Below are positions 1-8,674 of a stretch of 37,843 nucleotides of DNA, piece by piece. The notes beneath the pieces are model-generated. The model was not told where the DNA came from. It searched no databases and saw nothing but the letters and a program-made list of their open reading frames with translations. Numbering within the stretch: position 1 is the stretch's first letter; each line of letters opens with the position of its first letter. Source of the DNA: a virus; IMG/VR virus record IMGVR_UViG_3300021963_004842, positions 1-37,843 of that record, one strand, 5' to 3'. The position numbers and the translations under genes were made by a program.

Positions 1-483
1 ATAGTAGAGTTTTTAGAAGATATGAAAATTTTAAAAGCAAAGTATGGTCATCACAGACCAAATGTTGATTTAAATATTTTAAGATGGCCATCCTTCATGT
101 CTCCATTAGTATTACCGGATGATATTAAAATAATGTTACATGCTAAATTAAAAAATTGGTATGTAGATAATAAAGATAGTAATTTATTTACATCTGGAGA
201 AAAAGCACAAATTGAAAGGTTAATCGATTATATTGAAGTAGTACAAAGAGGACACAATACGACTGAATTGGATATGGATTTACAATTTCACGATTTTAAA
301 AGTTTCTACACTCAATATGATGTTCGTAGAAATAAAAATTTTGTAGAAACATTTCCTGAACTCAAAGAGTGGTATGAAGCATTGACTATCGATAATACTA
401 TAAGAAGTATTAGAGGTGGTAGTGGTAAACTAAGTAATTGGGAAACAGGAGAATATGTTTCGGATGTAAAAAATTATAATTAA
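1..483 (+). CDS. C-terminal part of a probable twitch-type radical SAM protein (5' truncated by window edge)
   Basis: The reading frame is open from the first base of the window, so the ATG at 22 is probably internal and the gene starts upstream. The visible 161 codons carry no CxxxCxxC cluster, which would lie in the missing N-terminal part. What is seen is a C-terminal region with the pattern LRWPSFMSPLVLPDDIK, then a segment with DVRRNKNFVETFPELKEWY. This combination resembles, from memory, the C-terminal region of 'twitch domain' radical SAM proteins common in T4-like phages and in surface-polysaccharide islands. The reaction is unknown. It ends 4 nt before the epimerase gene at 488, which suggests co-transcription with the sugar genes. 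Alternative: an unrelated phage protein; the family call depends on the missing N-terminus. Confidence 0.5.
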   Translation: MVEFLEDMKILKAKYGHHRPNVDLNILRWPSFMSPLVLPDDIKIMLHAKLKNWYVDNKDSNLFTSGEKAQIERLIDYIEVVQRGHNTTELDMDLQFHDFKSFYTQYDVRRNKNFVETFPELKEWYEALTIDNTIRSIRGGSGKLSNWETGEYVSDVKNYN

Positions 484-487
484 TAAT

Positions 488-1423
488 ATGAAAAAAGTTT
501 TAATAACAGGATGTAGTGGGTTAGTAGGAATTCATTTAGTAAAAAAATGTTTAGAAAGTGGATATGAAGTGGTAGGTGCTGATATCAGATATTCTGATAA
601 ATTGCCAAAATCTGATAAGTTCACATTTTATGAATTGGATTTAACATTGGGTGAAAATGTCAAAAATCTTTTCTTCTTTGAATCTCCAGATGTAGTATTT
701 AATACATTTGGTGTAAAAGGTTCTCCTATGAGAGCTAAAAATGAACCAGTAGATTTTCTATATCCATCATTTAAAATAAATACCGAACTAATTAACCAAT
801 GTGCAAACACCGATACGTGGTTAATATTTGTAAGTTCAGTAGGAGTATATGCACCTGCTGAAAAGTTTGTAGAAGATGATGTGTGGAAAACATTACCAGG
901 TCAAGCAGATTGGTTTCCGGCTTGGAGCAAACGAATGGGTGAAATCTTATTAGAAGCATGTAAGGTACAATACGGATATGAAAAATGGGCTATAATCAGA
1001 CCGGCAAATATATTTGGAGAATATGATGATTTTAATGGTAAAGGAACTGTTATAGCATCTACTATTAAAAAAGTATATGAGGCAACCGATTCTATTGAAG
1101 CATGGGGAGATGGTACACCAGTTAGAGATTTTGTGTACGCCGGAGATGTTGCCAACGCAATTATTAAATTGTATGAAAACCGATTACATACCACAATTAA
1201 CTTTGGTTCTGGCGAAGAAGTTTCTATTAAAGAAATGATTGAAATGATAATAGAAGTTAGTAAAAAGGATATATCTATAATATGGGATACAACTAAACCA
1301 AACGGAGATTTACGAAGATTGATGGATGTATCTAAACAAGAAAAATATGGATTAGTTACACAAACAAAACTAAAAGAATCAATATATAAGGTATATGAAT
1401 ATTACACTAAATCCATTAGATAA
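488..1423 (+). CDS. NAD-dependent epimerase/dehydratase (extended SDR), atypical active site
   Basis: A 311-residue extended short-chain dehydrogenase, probably acting on an NDP-sugar. The N-terminal Rossmann nucleotide-binding motif GCSGLVG lies at residues 8-14. The Ser of the catalytic set is in FVSSVGVY (about 117), and RPANIFG (171-177) and the distal VRDFVYAGDVA segment are typical of sugar epimerases and reductases. The usual YxxxK is replaced by PAWSK: Lys148 is present, but the position four residues earlier is Pro144, so the canonical Tyr is missing at that place. The same oddity occurs in the paralogue at 2120. The start ATG follows the upstream stop by 4 nt. The 3' end overlaps the dioxygenase gene by 29 nt. 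Substrate cannot be assigned; a GDP-fucose-synthase-like reductase is one option. Confidence 0.85.
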   Translation: MKKVLITGCSGLVGIHLVKKCLESGYEVVGADIRYSDKLPKSDKFTFYELDLTLGENVKNLFFFESPDVVFNTFGVKGSPMRAKNEPVDFLYPSFKINTELINQCANTDTWLIFVSSVGVYAPAEKFVEDDVWKTLPGQADWFPAWSKRMGEILLEACKVQYGYEKWAIIRPANIFGEYDDFNGKGTVIASTIKKVYEATDSIEAWGDGTPVRDFVYAGDVANAIIKLYENRLHTTINFGSGEEVSIKEMIEMIIEVSKKDISIIWDTTKPNGDLRRLMDVSKQEKYGLVTQTKLKESIYKVYEYYTKSIR

Positions 1424-2123
1424 TTTACCGAAATCATCATTAATTGATGAGGGAGTATATTGCGGAAATTTATTTAATTTTTTAAATTCTGAAGAAATTG
1501 AATATACAAAAACTCTAATAGATAGAGTAAAAAAATTTTCAATAGAACAAAGAGATACTGCATTATATTGTAGATATAATTATCAATTGAGAGAAGATTT
1601 GAAAAATAGTACAAATAAAAATGGTGAATATGTACATTCTATTAAATTATCAGAAGTAGCAAAGCGAGATGAATTTGTAAAAGAAAACAAAAGAGAGACT
1701 ACACAAAAATGGTTTGAATTTTGGGGATTTGATATGGATTGTAAATACTTTATGGAAATATCAAAAAAAATATTAGATACGTTTTATCCTAATATTAACA
1801 TAGAATATACAAATTCCCCACAATTTACATTATATGAAGATGGTCATTTTATAGCAGAACATAATGATGGTGAAAATATTGATAGAGTATGTGCTTTGAT
1901 TGTATATCTATCATACGATGAAGATTACAATGACGGTGGCGGTGAATTAATTGCAACCGGAAATTCGGGTAAAATATATACCATCAAACCAACCTTTGGT
2001 ACATTTAGTTTGTTAGATTTTACAAAAAATAATGTAAAACATTCAGTATCAGAAGTTAAAAATGGATTTAAGAGATATGCATTTATATCGTTCTTTAATA
2101 AACAAAAAATAAAAGTTATATGA
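1395..2123 (+). CDS. 2-oxoglutarate/Fe(II)-dependent dioxygenase, prolyl-4-hydroxylase-like
   Basis: A 242-residue protein with the double-stranded beta-helix signature of 2OG-Fe(II) oxygenases. HND gives the metal ligands His156 and Asp158. VKHSV gives the distal His216. KRY places Arg227 to bind the 2-oxoglutarate carboxylate. Between them are ALIVYLSYD and GGGELIA, typical of the P4H/PiuC-like family. The substrate may be a protein side chain or a sugar; its place between two epimerases hints at glycan or nucleotide-sugar modification but does not prove it. The ATG start lies inside the previous gene (29-nt overlap) with an AAGG-like sequence just upstream. The end overlaps the next gene through ATGA, suggesting translational coupling. 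Confidence 0.85.
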   Translation: MNITLNPLDNLPKSSLIDEGVYCGNLFNFLNSEEIEYTKTLIDRVKKFSIEQRDTALYCRYNYQLREDLKNSTNKNGEYVHSIKLSEVAKRDEFVKENKRETTQKWFEFWGFDMDCKYFMEISKKILDTFYPNINIEYTNSPQFTLYEDGHFIAEHNDGENIDRVCALIVYLSYDEDYNDGGGELIATGNSGKIYTIKPTFGTFSLLDFTKNNVKHSVSEVKNGFKRYAFISFFNKQKIKVI

Positions 2124-3094
2124 TAAACAAAGATTCAAAAATACTAATAACAGGTGGTTCTGGGTTAGTAGGACAAAACTTAACAAACCGATTATATAGA
2201 GAAGGTTATTCAAACATCAGAGTTAATTTACACAAACGAGGAGTACGAACTCCCATCGAAGGAGTAGAATATGTTCATTTTGATTTGAAAACATATGATG
2301 GGTGCTTAAATGCAACTAAGGAAATTGATGTAGTATATCACGCAGCAGCAAGTACTTCAAACGCAGTAGATACCGTAGTTGACCCGTTAGCACACGTTAC
2401 TCCAAATGTAGCAATGAATAATTTTTTAATCGATGCCAGTTGGAGAAATAAAGTTAAACATTATATTTTTCTATCATCTAATACGGTATATCCACCAAAA
2501 GGCGATACTCCGGTAGTTGAAACCGATTTCTTATTTGATGAACCATATCCGGTTTATTTTCCTGTGGGTTGGATGAAAAGATATGCGGAAGTACAATGTG
2601 AGTTATATGCAAAATACTTACCAGAGAAAATGAAATGTACGGTTATTAGACCGGCTAATTTATTTGGTCCACATGATAAATACGATTTTGATAAGTGTCA
2701 CGTTACTCCTGCAACAATTAGAAAAGTAGCAGATAAAATGAATCCAATTCCTGTATGGGGAGATGGAACTGAATTAAGAGATTTACTTTATATTGAAGAT
2801 TTTTGCGAAGCATTGCAAATCGTAATGGAAAATGAAACTGAAAATTATCAAATATATAATATTGGATGTAATGAAGTTTATTCAGTATTAGATGTATTAG
2901 ATAAGATGAAGAAAATTGCAAACTACGATGCTCCAATAGAATTCATAAAGGGTAAACCATCGATGATTCCTACACGTAAAATCGATTCAAATAAGATTTA
3001 TGATAAGTTGGGTTGGAAAGCAACTACATCGCTAGAAGATGGATTAAAATTAGCTTACGAATGGTATTCAGAGCATAAGAGTGAATTTAATTAA
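2120..3094 (+). CDS. NAD-dependent epimerase/reductase (extended SDR), GDP-L-fucose-synthase-like, atypical active site
   Basis: A 324-residue extended SDR. TGGSGLVG (11-18) binds the dinucleotide, VVYHAAA (71-77) and FLSSNTVYPP (118-126) are standard strands, and RPANLFGPHDKYD (178-190) is close to GDP-fucose synthases. Lys153 is in GWMKRYAE, but the residue four positions earlier is Val149 rather than the catalytic Tyr, paralleling the gene at 488. The two are paralogues, sharing for instance RPAN(I/L)FG and the (V/L)RD(F/L) region. The start overlaps the preceding stop as ATGA. Three nt separate it from the next gene. It probably makes or reduces a deoxy-sugar nucleotide; substrate unknown. 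Confidence 0.85.
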   Translation: MINKDSKILITGGSGLVGQNLTNRLYREGYSNIRVNLHKRGVRTPIEGVEYVHFDLKTYDGCLNATKEIDVVYHAAASTSNAVDTVVDPLAHVTPNVAMNNFLIDASWRNKVKHYIFLSSNTVYPPKGDTPVVETDFLFDEPYPVYFPVGWMKRYAEVQCELYAKYLPEKMKCTVIRPANLFGPHDKYDFDKCHVTPATIRKVADKMNPIPVWGDGTELRDLLYIEDFCEALQIVMENETENYQIYNIGCNEVYSVLDVLDKMKKIANYDAPIEFIKGKPSMIPTRKIDSNKIYDKLGWKATTSLEDGLKLAYEWYSEHKSEFN

Positions 3095-3097
3095 ACT

Positions 3098-3964
3098 ATG
3101 AAAATAAAAGATGATAAAATAACTAAAGGCATACTATTTGCTGGTTGTTCATTTACTTGGGGACAGGGATTGTATTATTATTCTAATATGTCCACACTAA
3201 AAGAGCCACCACCCGATGCATATAATTGGGAATTAGTTACAGATGCACATAATAAATTTAGAAAAACATTATACTTTCCAAGGTTAGTTGCTAATCACTT
3301 TGATACCTTTGAGGTTTCAATGATACAAAATGGCGGAGCGGAAGTAACATCATTTGAATATATTAAATGTGCATTTGGATTATTGGGCCCGTATCATCAT
3401 TTGATAACGGAAACATACACATATGATGAAATAGAGTATATAGTATTACAAACATCGCAACCACAAAGAAATACATATTATTACGATTATATTAATTCAT
3501 ATGGTAGTGTACATAAATCTGAATTTAGAACATTTTCACCGGAAACGCATGATAAATTTTATAAATATTTAGATGAACAAAAAAAATGTTCATTTGATGA
3601 TTGGTGGAAAGAACATGTTAAAAATTACTTTGAAAAAATAAAACAAGAATTACAATTTTATGAAAGTAAAGGAATAAAAACCCTTATATTTAATTGGGAA
3701 GAAGATTATATGCCATTTTACAAACATGATAAATGGATGAACGATAGACTAATTACATTTGAATATAATGGAAATAAATATGATACCATACGAACTATGA
3801 TGAATGAGAATAGACATTTGCACATAAATTCAGATTATGAACATTTCGAAATCACACCAAAAGACCACCATCCTTCAAAAGAGTGTCATATAGTTATGGC
3901 GGATGCAATTATTAAAAAAATAGAAGAATCAAAAAATAAACGTTATGAATCAAAGCTTATATAA
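3098..3964 (+). CDS. SGNH/GDSL-type hydrolase-like protein
   Basis: A 288-residue protein with an N-terminal GCSFTWGQGL (16-25) that matches block I of SGNH hydrolases, the Ser being the nucleophile. Near the C-terminus KDHHPSKECH is a good block V candidate, with the catalytic His before Pro-Ser. In the middle, EYIVLQTSQPQR resembles the strand that carries the block III region. There is no signal peptide, so action is probably cytoplasmic, e.g. O-acyl transfer or hydrolysis on a sugar or glycan. The gene lies 3 nt after the epimerase and overlaps the transketolase-like gene by 20 nt. Aspartate spacing in block V (DxH rather than DxxH) is unusual, so catalysis is not certain. Confidence 0.65.
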   Translation: MKIKDDKITKGILFAGCSFTWGQGLYYYSNMSTLKEPPPDAYNWELVTDAHNKFRKTLYFPRLVANHFDTFEVSMIQNGGAEVTSFEYIKCAFGLLGPYHHLITETYTYDEIEYIVLQTSQPQRNTYYYDYINSYGSVHKSEFRTFSPETHDKFYKYLDEQKKCSFDDWWKEHVKNYFEKIKQELQFYESKGIKTLIFNWEEDYMPFYKHDKWMNDRLITFEYNGNKYDTIRTMMNENRHLHINSDYEHFEITPKDHHPSKECHIVMADAIIKKIEESKNKRYESKLI

Positions 3965-4481
3965 AGATGCACTTACCTCTGCAATGACGGAGTTGGGAAA
4001 GATGGATAATACTATCTTTATAGGACAACAATTACTTTGGCATGGAAATCCAATGAGTACAACTGTTGGGGAAGTTCCTAAAGAAAAAATGATTGAATTG
4101 CCTGTAATGGAAGAATCTCAAATGGGCATGAGTTTAGGTATGGCAATGGCGGGAAAATTTGTAATAACATTTTATCCTCGTTGGGATTTTCTTATATGTG
4201 CCACAAACCAAATAGTTAATCACGTTGATAAAATAGTTGGAATGAGTAAAGGTGAATGGAATCCAAATATGATTATTAGAATTGGAAAAGGTTCTGATAA
4301 ACCATTGGATCCTGGCCATCAACATAAGGGAAACTATATTGAGGAATTTAAATCACTATGTAAAAATATAGAATTTCACGATGTTAAATCTAATTTAGAT
4401 ATTGAACTTGCTTATAAATACGCTATACAACATGGTGGAATACATTGTATAGTAGAATACCCAGAATTATATTATGTCTAA
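3945..4481 (+). CDS. Transketolase/2-oxoacid dehydrogenase E1-beta-like pyrimidine-binding subunit
   Basis: A 178-residue protein corresponding to the pyrimidine (Pyr) domain of thiamine-diphosphate enzymes. The segment ELPVMEESQMGMSLGMAMAG (51-70) aligns well with the E1-beta consensus, placing the cofactor-activating glutamate at Glu56. FYPRWDFL and the NQIVNHVDK stretch match the following helix/strand pattern. The usual C-terminal transketolase_C domain (about 130 residues) is absent, so only half of a normal E1-beta (about 325 aa) is present. The partner TPP-binding half is probably the minus-strand gene at 8659-9291. It overlaps both neighbours (20 nt and 8 nt). Likely role: carbon-carbon bond chemistry on a sugar precursor. 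Exact reaction unknown. Confidence 0.75.
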   Translation: MNQSLYKDALTSAMTELGKMDNTIFIGQQLLWHGNPMSTTVGEVPKEKMIELPVMEESQMGMSLGMAMAGKFVITFYPRWDFLICATNQIVNHVDKIVGMSKGEWNPNMIIRIGKGSDKPLDPGHQHKGNYIEEFKSLCKNIEFHDVKSNLDIELAYKYAIQHGGIHCIVEYPELYYV

Positions 4482-5244
4482 TAATCCAAATATTTATCTG
4501 GTAACCTTTGGAGCAAAATCGTTCGGTAAAGATTTTTCTTTAAGTCGTTGTAGATTAGAAAATGAAGCAAGAGATACCGGTTGGTTTACTGATGTTTTTA
4601 ATTACACTTCCAATGATTTACTATCATATAACAGGTTCTTTGCCTCTGCCGGCGCAGGTTGGTGGTGGTGGAAATCCGTTGTTTGCCAAATTTCTTTGAA
4701 TAAAATTAAAAAGAACGATATAATCTTATATTTGGATGCCGGCTGTTCTATAAATATAAAAGGTGAAAAACGATTTTGGGAATATGTAGAACTATGTAAT
4801 AGCGGACCTGGATTTGTTGGGTTTGGTGGTATCGGTAACAATTTTCCTACCGAAAAAATTTATACAAAGCGAGATTTACTTATAGATTTAGGATGCGATT
4901 TACCACAATACACAAACACAACGCAATTGGGAGGTGGTTTATTTTTTCTTAAAAATAATGAATTTGGAAATGATTTAATTAATGAATTTGTAGAATTATC
5001 TAAAAATGAACATTATATAAATAACGATATATCTTCACATAAAGAATACGATGAATTTTTTGGACATAGAAACGACCAATCAGTTTTAAGTTTATTAATA
5101 AAATTAAGATTACCAAAATTAAATAATTATTTATTCTCTCTAAAAGAAACAACCCACAATCCGGCAGAGGATTTAGATTTACAATACCCGTTGAAAGCTA
5201 CAAGAATAAATGATTCACATATATGGAATAATATTTTAAATTAA
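4474..5244 (+). CDS. Putative glycosyltransferase of the YWxWKP/DAG-motif type
   Basis: A 256-residue protein with GWWWWKSVV (about 62-70) followed by NDIILYLDAGCS (about 80-91). This pair resembles a family of bacterial and phage surface-glycan glycosyltransferases in which a 'GYWxWKP' motif precedes a DAG motif that substitutes for DxD. Further support comes from GGGLFFLKN and from HRNDQSVLSLL near the C-terminus, a nucleotide-sugar-transferase-like motif. It has no signal or membrane segment. It starts 8 nt inside the previous gene and converges with the minus-strand SGNH gene, their ends overlapping by 9 nt. Donor and acceptor are unknown; it may glycosylate a virion protein, host glycan or DNA base. 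Confidence 0.65.
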   Translation: MSNNPNIYLVTFGAKSFGKDFSLSRCRLENEARDTGWFTDVFNYTSNDLLSYNRFFASAGAGWWWWKSVVCQISLNKIKKNDIILYLDAGCSINIKGEKRFWEYVELCNSGPGFVGFGGIGNNFPTEKIYTKRDLLIDLGCDLPQYTNTTQLGGGLFFLKNNEFGNDLINEFVELSKNEHYINNDISSHKEYDEFFGHRNDQSVLSLLIKLRLPKLNNYLFSLKETTHNPAEDLDLQYPLKATRINDSHIWNNILN

Positions 5245-6114
5245 ATTTACCCAAAGTCGTTTTTTTGATAAAATACTTTCATTTTTTACATCCCACTCAT
5301 CTATTTTTTCAAAATTTGGTGGATTATTTTTTATAGATTCTTTTATTTTCGTCATTATATAATAGTCTGTTGTTCTATACTCTGAAGATTGGTTTTCAAT
5401 AATTGTTTTAATGATTAATGCCAAATAATAATTACCATATCTACCATAATGATAATCTTCTATCCATTCATTTGTCTCTTTATTTATTCTCAATTTGTCC
5501 CATTCAGGTATTATTTTAGAATATGTTGAATGTGACGGGTCCCATATAAAATATTTTTCGTTCTGAAATACATCACTAATATTATTAAATCCAGACCATA
5601 TAATTGGTTTATATTTTTTATGAAGGAAAAGTAGATATGAAAAAAATTCTACAACATGTGTTTTTATATATCCACCATTTTCAACACTATAATCTGCATT
5701 TATAGAATATTGTTGAAAAAATTCTCTTATTATTTTAGAAGTGTTCGGACCTAAAACTTCTCCAGTATTATGTACAGTCAAATTATTCCCATTATCATCT
5801 AACCAATTATGCCTATGAAAAGAGGTCATTGCGATTACTAATCTATCGCCTTCTTGAAAATCTTTATCTATTTTTGAAAATTGATACATTATTTCATAAT
5901 TAGAACAACCACCTATACCATAATTATAAACCTCATACCCCCATTCCTTTAACCAATCATCAAAATATAGTGGTAATGTTATTCCATTTTTGATAAAACT
6001 TTTTATATACATAGAAACACCATTATCGGATAGTTTTCCATCATCAATAGCTTTTTTTTCTTTATTGTATAAATTATCTGCAAAAGAATCGCCTAATATA
6101 AAAATCCTACTCAT
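5236..6114 (-). CDS. SGNH-hydrolase-like protein
   Basis: A 292-residue protein starting with IFILGDSFADNLY (4-16), a clear block I (GDSF) of SGNH/GDSL-type folds. The block III strand is probably RLVIAMTSFHRHNW. The C-terminal region has EDYHYGRYGNYYLA, where His could be the block V catalytic residue. It has no signal peptide. It lies 1 nt downstream of the duplicated glycosyltransferase-like gene on the same strand and is the last gene of the minus arm. It is a different subfamily from the SGNH protein at 3098. Substrate unknown; O-acetyl esterase or acyltransferase activity on a glycan is a reasonable guess. Confidence 0.55.
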   Translation of the reverse strand: MSRIFILGDSFADNLYNKEKKAIDDGKLSDNGVSMYIKSFIKNGITLPLYFDDWLKEWGYEVYNYGIGGCSNYEIMYQFSKIDKDFQEGDRLVIAMTSFHRHNWLDDNGNNLTVHNTGEVLGPNTSKIIREFFQQYSINADYSVENGGYIKTHVVEFFSYLLFLHKKYKPIIWSGFNNISDVFQNEKYFIWDPSHSTYSKIIPEWDKLRINKETNEWIEDYHYGRYGNYYLALIIKTIIENQSSEYRTTDYYIMTKIKESIKNNPPNFEKIDEWDVKNESILSKKRLWVNLI

Positions 6115-6115
6115 A

Positions 6116-8674
6116 CTATATTAATTTTTGTATAGTTCCTCTCACTCCTGTTTTAAATTCATAATCATATAATCCGGTTAGTTTTTTTAAGAAATCCCTA
6201 TCACTTGTATCATATGTCAACCCATGTGCTATATTGTGATTTTTCTGAAATCTTTCTTTATTATTTTTATAAAAATCAATAAAAAATTCTTTGTTATCAT
6301 TTATCCGTTTAATTTCTTTAACAAACGCACGTAATCGTTCTTTATGGTCTAATATATTATCATAACTATGGTCTATAACATCATCAAACCAATCAAAATT
6401 ATAACGTTTTTTTATTTCATAAATATGGGTTGGAGATGCCAGTATTAATGGAAATTGAAATGTAACGAATGGTTTAAATGATTTTTCAGTAACATGTATT
6501 TCATTAGTATCAAATTCCGTTTCAGTTGTAATATTTACATACGAATTTTTATAACTTAAATACTCATATGTTCTTCCCCAATCTACATAATCTATATTAT
6601 CATTTCTAAACCAATTTTTATCTTCTTCATAGAAACTTTTCTTTTGGTCTATATTGATAAAATACATCATATCATCAATCATTTTTTCCATATCCTCATC
6701 GGATAAACACGATTGATATAATCCGATTGGATGGCTTGCATATTTTTGTTTAGCATCCCATCCATTTGCTAACGACCAATCCACATTATCCAAAAGACCA
6801 TTTTGTTTTAACAAAACTAATAGAGAATATCTATGTGGCCTAATACGTCTATTATGACATAAGAAGAACTTACCTTCTTTTTCTGTGGTATATTTTAATT
6901 CCGGCATTGCTTCCATCATAGCTAATCCAATATGTGTTCTAACTTTTGATGTAGCATATACATTCATTTGGCTATTTAATTTTGCTTTATAATCTTCTAA
7001 CTTAATATTATTATTTACTATCCAAATTTGATTTTGATTTAAATTATTAAATTTAGTCCAAAAATGAACAAACTTAAAAGTATTAAAACTTTCAAATTCT
7101 TGTTCATTTGCCAAAACAACATTAAAGTTTGGATTTTCTCTCCAACAATCTATAATCTCTTGTGGAAATGGTAAGACTCTATCTCTTATTTTATTACCTA
7201 TTTGATTTGGTGTAAGTGTTACAAAATAATAAAACTTTCTATTCGGAAATTTTGCAACATCATTAATTGGATATCGTTTAATTCTTTCTTCCGGAAATCC
7301 CAAAGACCTAACAAATGATTCTAAATTCATAAGAAATGAATCTGTATAAATTTCTTTACAATTCATATCATATGGCTCTTGCAATGTTTCGTTCCAATTA
7401 TCATAAACTAAGTGTAAATCTACATCATCTATTTCTGGCTTTACTTCACTTAATTTTTTAAAAAACTCATAATCATAATTATTACCCCATCCCTTTAATA
7501 TGTCGTGATTTTTCTGAAATCTTTCTTTATTATTTTTATAAAAATCAATAAAAAATTCTTTGTTATCATTTATACGTTTAACTTCTTCAACGAATGTAAT
7601 TAATCTATCTCTATCATTTTTTATATTATCATAACTATGATTTATAATATCATCAAAGAAATCTAATTCAGGATAAGCTTTTCTAAAATATTCTAAATGA
7701 TGATATGAGGATAAAATCATTGGATATTGAAAATAAAAAAATGGTTTAAATGATTTTTCAGTAATATGAATATCTTCTCCTATAAAATTAGTTTCAGTTG
7801 TAATATTTAAATATGAATTTTCATAACTATTGGGTTCATTTGGCAATCTTTGAACTTCTCTATCATTCAATCCTTCGTATTGAGTTTCATAATTACTTTT
7901 TTTAATATCAATTGAAGTAAAATATTCAATTTCATCTAATAAATTTAATATATCTTCAGAGTTAAAAATAGAAGCAAACTGTGATTTAGCTTCTTTATCA
8001 AAAGACCATCCGTTTACCAACGACCAATTTGTATTGTCTAAAATATTATATTTTTTTAATAAACATAATAATCCATACCGATGAATTCTTGGACTTCTAT
8101 TATGACACAAAAAAAACTGATTCGGAGTTTTTAATGTTCTATATTTTACGGGAGGATGCATGCCCTGAACTGAAGTAGACATTGAACGGCATGTATGAAC
8201 ATTTATACTTGCATTTAATTCTTGCTTATGTTCCAATAATTTTTCACCATTATGAATAAACCAAACTTTTTTAGGATTTATTTTATGTAGTTTTACTATC
8301 TTATCAAGTCTTTCCAAAGACTGTTTTGTTTCAAACTCACATTCATTCATTATAATTAAATGTAAATTATTATTGGTTTTAATCATCCGAATTACCTCTT
8401 TATTCACAGGTAACATATCATTGGCAAAAAAACGATTATTCCAACCATTTCTATTCCATATATGATAATAAAACATTACATTCGGATTATTTGGAACATC
8501 TGATAGTTTCCAATTTTTAATCTTAGTTAGCGCGAATACAGCCATTGGTTGCGTAGATAGCACCCACGTATTCTCATTATCATCTTGATGAACATAATCA
8601 CTTAATCTATTAGGACGAGGTAAATCATTTACTTCATCCCAATCATCATAAACAAAATTTAAAAAGTTATCCAT
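6116..8674 (-). CDS. Tandem-duplicated exostosin/GT10-like putative glycosyltransferase
   Basis: An 852-residue protein made of two homologous halves of about 423 residues. Each half has an acidic N-terminal VYD(D/N)W motif, then FFLCHNR followed by HRY-LL-LLK, and N-W-SL-NGW. Each then has TTET-F-E-IH(I/V)TEKSFKPF (around residues 305 and 728) followed by a near-identical end with RINDNKEFFIDFYKNNKERF. The TEKSFKPF...FQ(F/Y)P(L/M)I pattern resembles the donor-binding segment of exostosin-like and fucosyltransferase (GT10) families, where TEK(I/S) precedes a PV motif. Reaction unknown. The start overlaps the end of the TPP subunit gene by 16 nt. The two halves may be two catalytic sites or one catalytic and one binding half. 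Confidence 0.6.
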   Translation of the reverse strand: MDNFLNFVYDDWDEVNDLPRPNRLSDYVHQDDNENTWVLSTQPMAVFALTKIKNWKLSDVPNNPNVMFYYHIWNRNGWNNRFFANDMLPVNKEVIRMIKTNNNLHLIIMNECEFETKQSLERLDKIVKLHKINPKKVWFIHNGEKLLEHKQELNASINVHTCRSMSTSVQGMHPPVKYRTLKTPNQFFLCHNRSPRIHRYGLLCLLKKYNILDNTNWSLVNGWSFDKEAKSQFASIFNSEDILNLLDEIEYFTSIDIKKSNYETQYEGLNDREVQRLPNEPNSYENSYLNITTETNFIGEDIHITEKSFKPFFYFQYPMILSSYHHLEYFRKAYPELDFFDDIINHSYDNIKNDRDRLITFVEEVKRINDNKEFFIDFYKNNKERFQKNHDILKGWGNNYDYEFFKKLSEVKPEIDDVDLHLVYDNWNETLQEPYDMNCKEIYTDSFLMNLESFVRSLGFPEERIKRYPINDVAKFPNRKFYYFVTLTPNQIGNKIRDRVLPFPQEIIDCWRENPNFNVVLANEQEFESFNTFKFVHFWTKFNNLNQNQIWIVNNNIKLEDYKAKLNSQMNVYATSKVRTHIGLAMMEAMPELKYTTEKEGKFFLCHNRRIRPHRYSLLVLLKQNGLLDNVDWSLANGWDAKQKYASHPIGLYQSCLSDEDMEKMIDDMMYFINIDQKKSFYEEDKNWFRNDNIDYVDWGRTYEYLSYKNSYVNITTETEFDTNEIHVTEKSFKPFVTFQFPLILASPTHIYEIKKRYNFDWFDDVIDHSYDNILDHKERLRAFVKEIKRINDNKEFFIDFYKNNKERFQKNHNIAHGLTYDTSDRDFLKKLTGLYDYEFKTGVRGTIQKLI
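6236..6304. repeat. 69-bp exact direct repeat, copy 1
   Basis: This 69-base stretch is identical to 7505-7573. The spacing of 1269 bases equals 423 codons, so the repeat is in frame within the duplicated glycosyltransferase-like gene and encodes the conserved end of each half (RINDNKEFFIDFYKNNKERF region). The rest of the halves has diverged much more, pointing to local gene conversion or strong constraint. Confidence 0.95.
7505..7573. repeat. 69-bp exact direct repeat, copy 2
   Basis: Second copy of the in-frame repeat described at 6236-6304, encoding the C-terminal end of the first half of the 852-residue protein. Homologous recombination between the copies would delete exactly one half without a frameshift. 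Confidence 0.95.
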
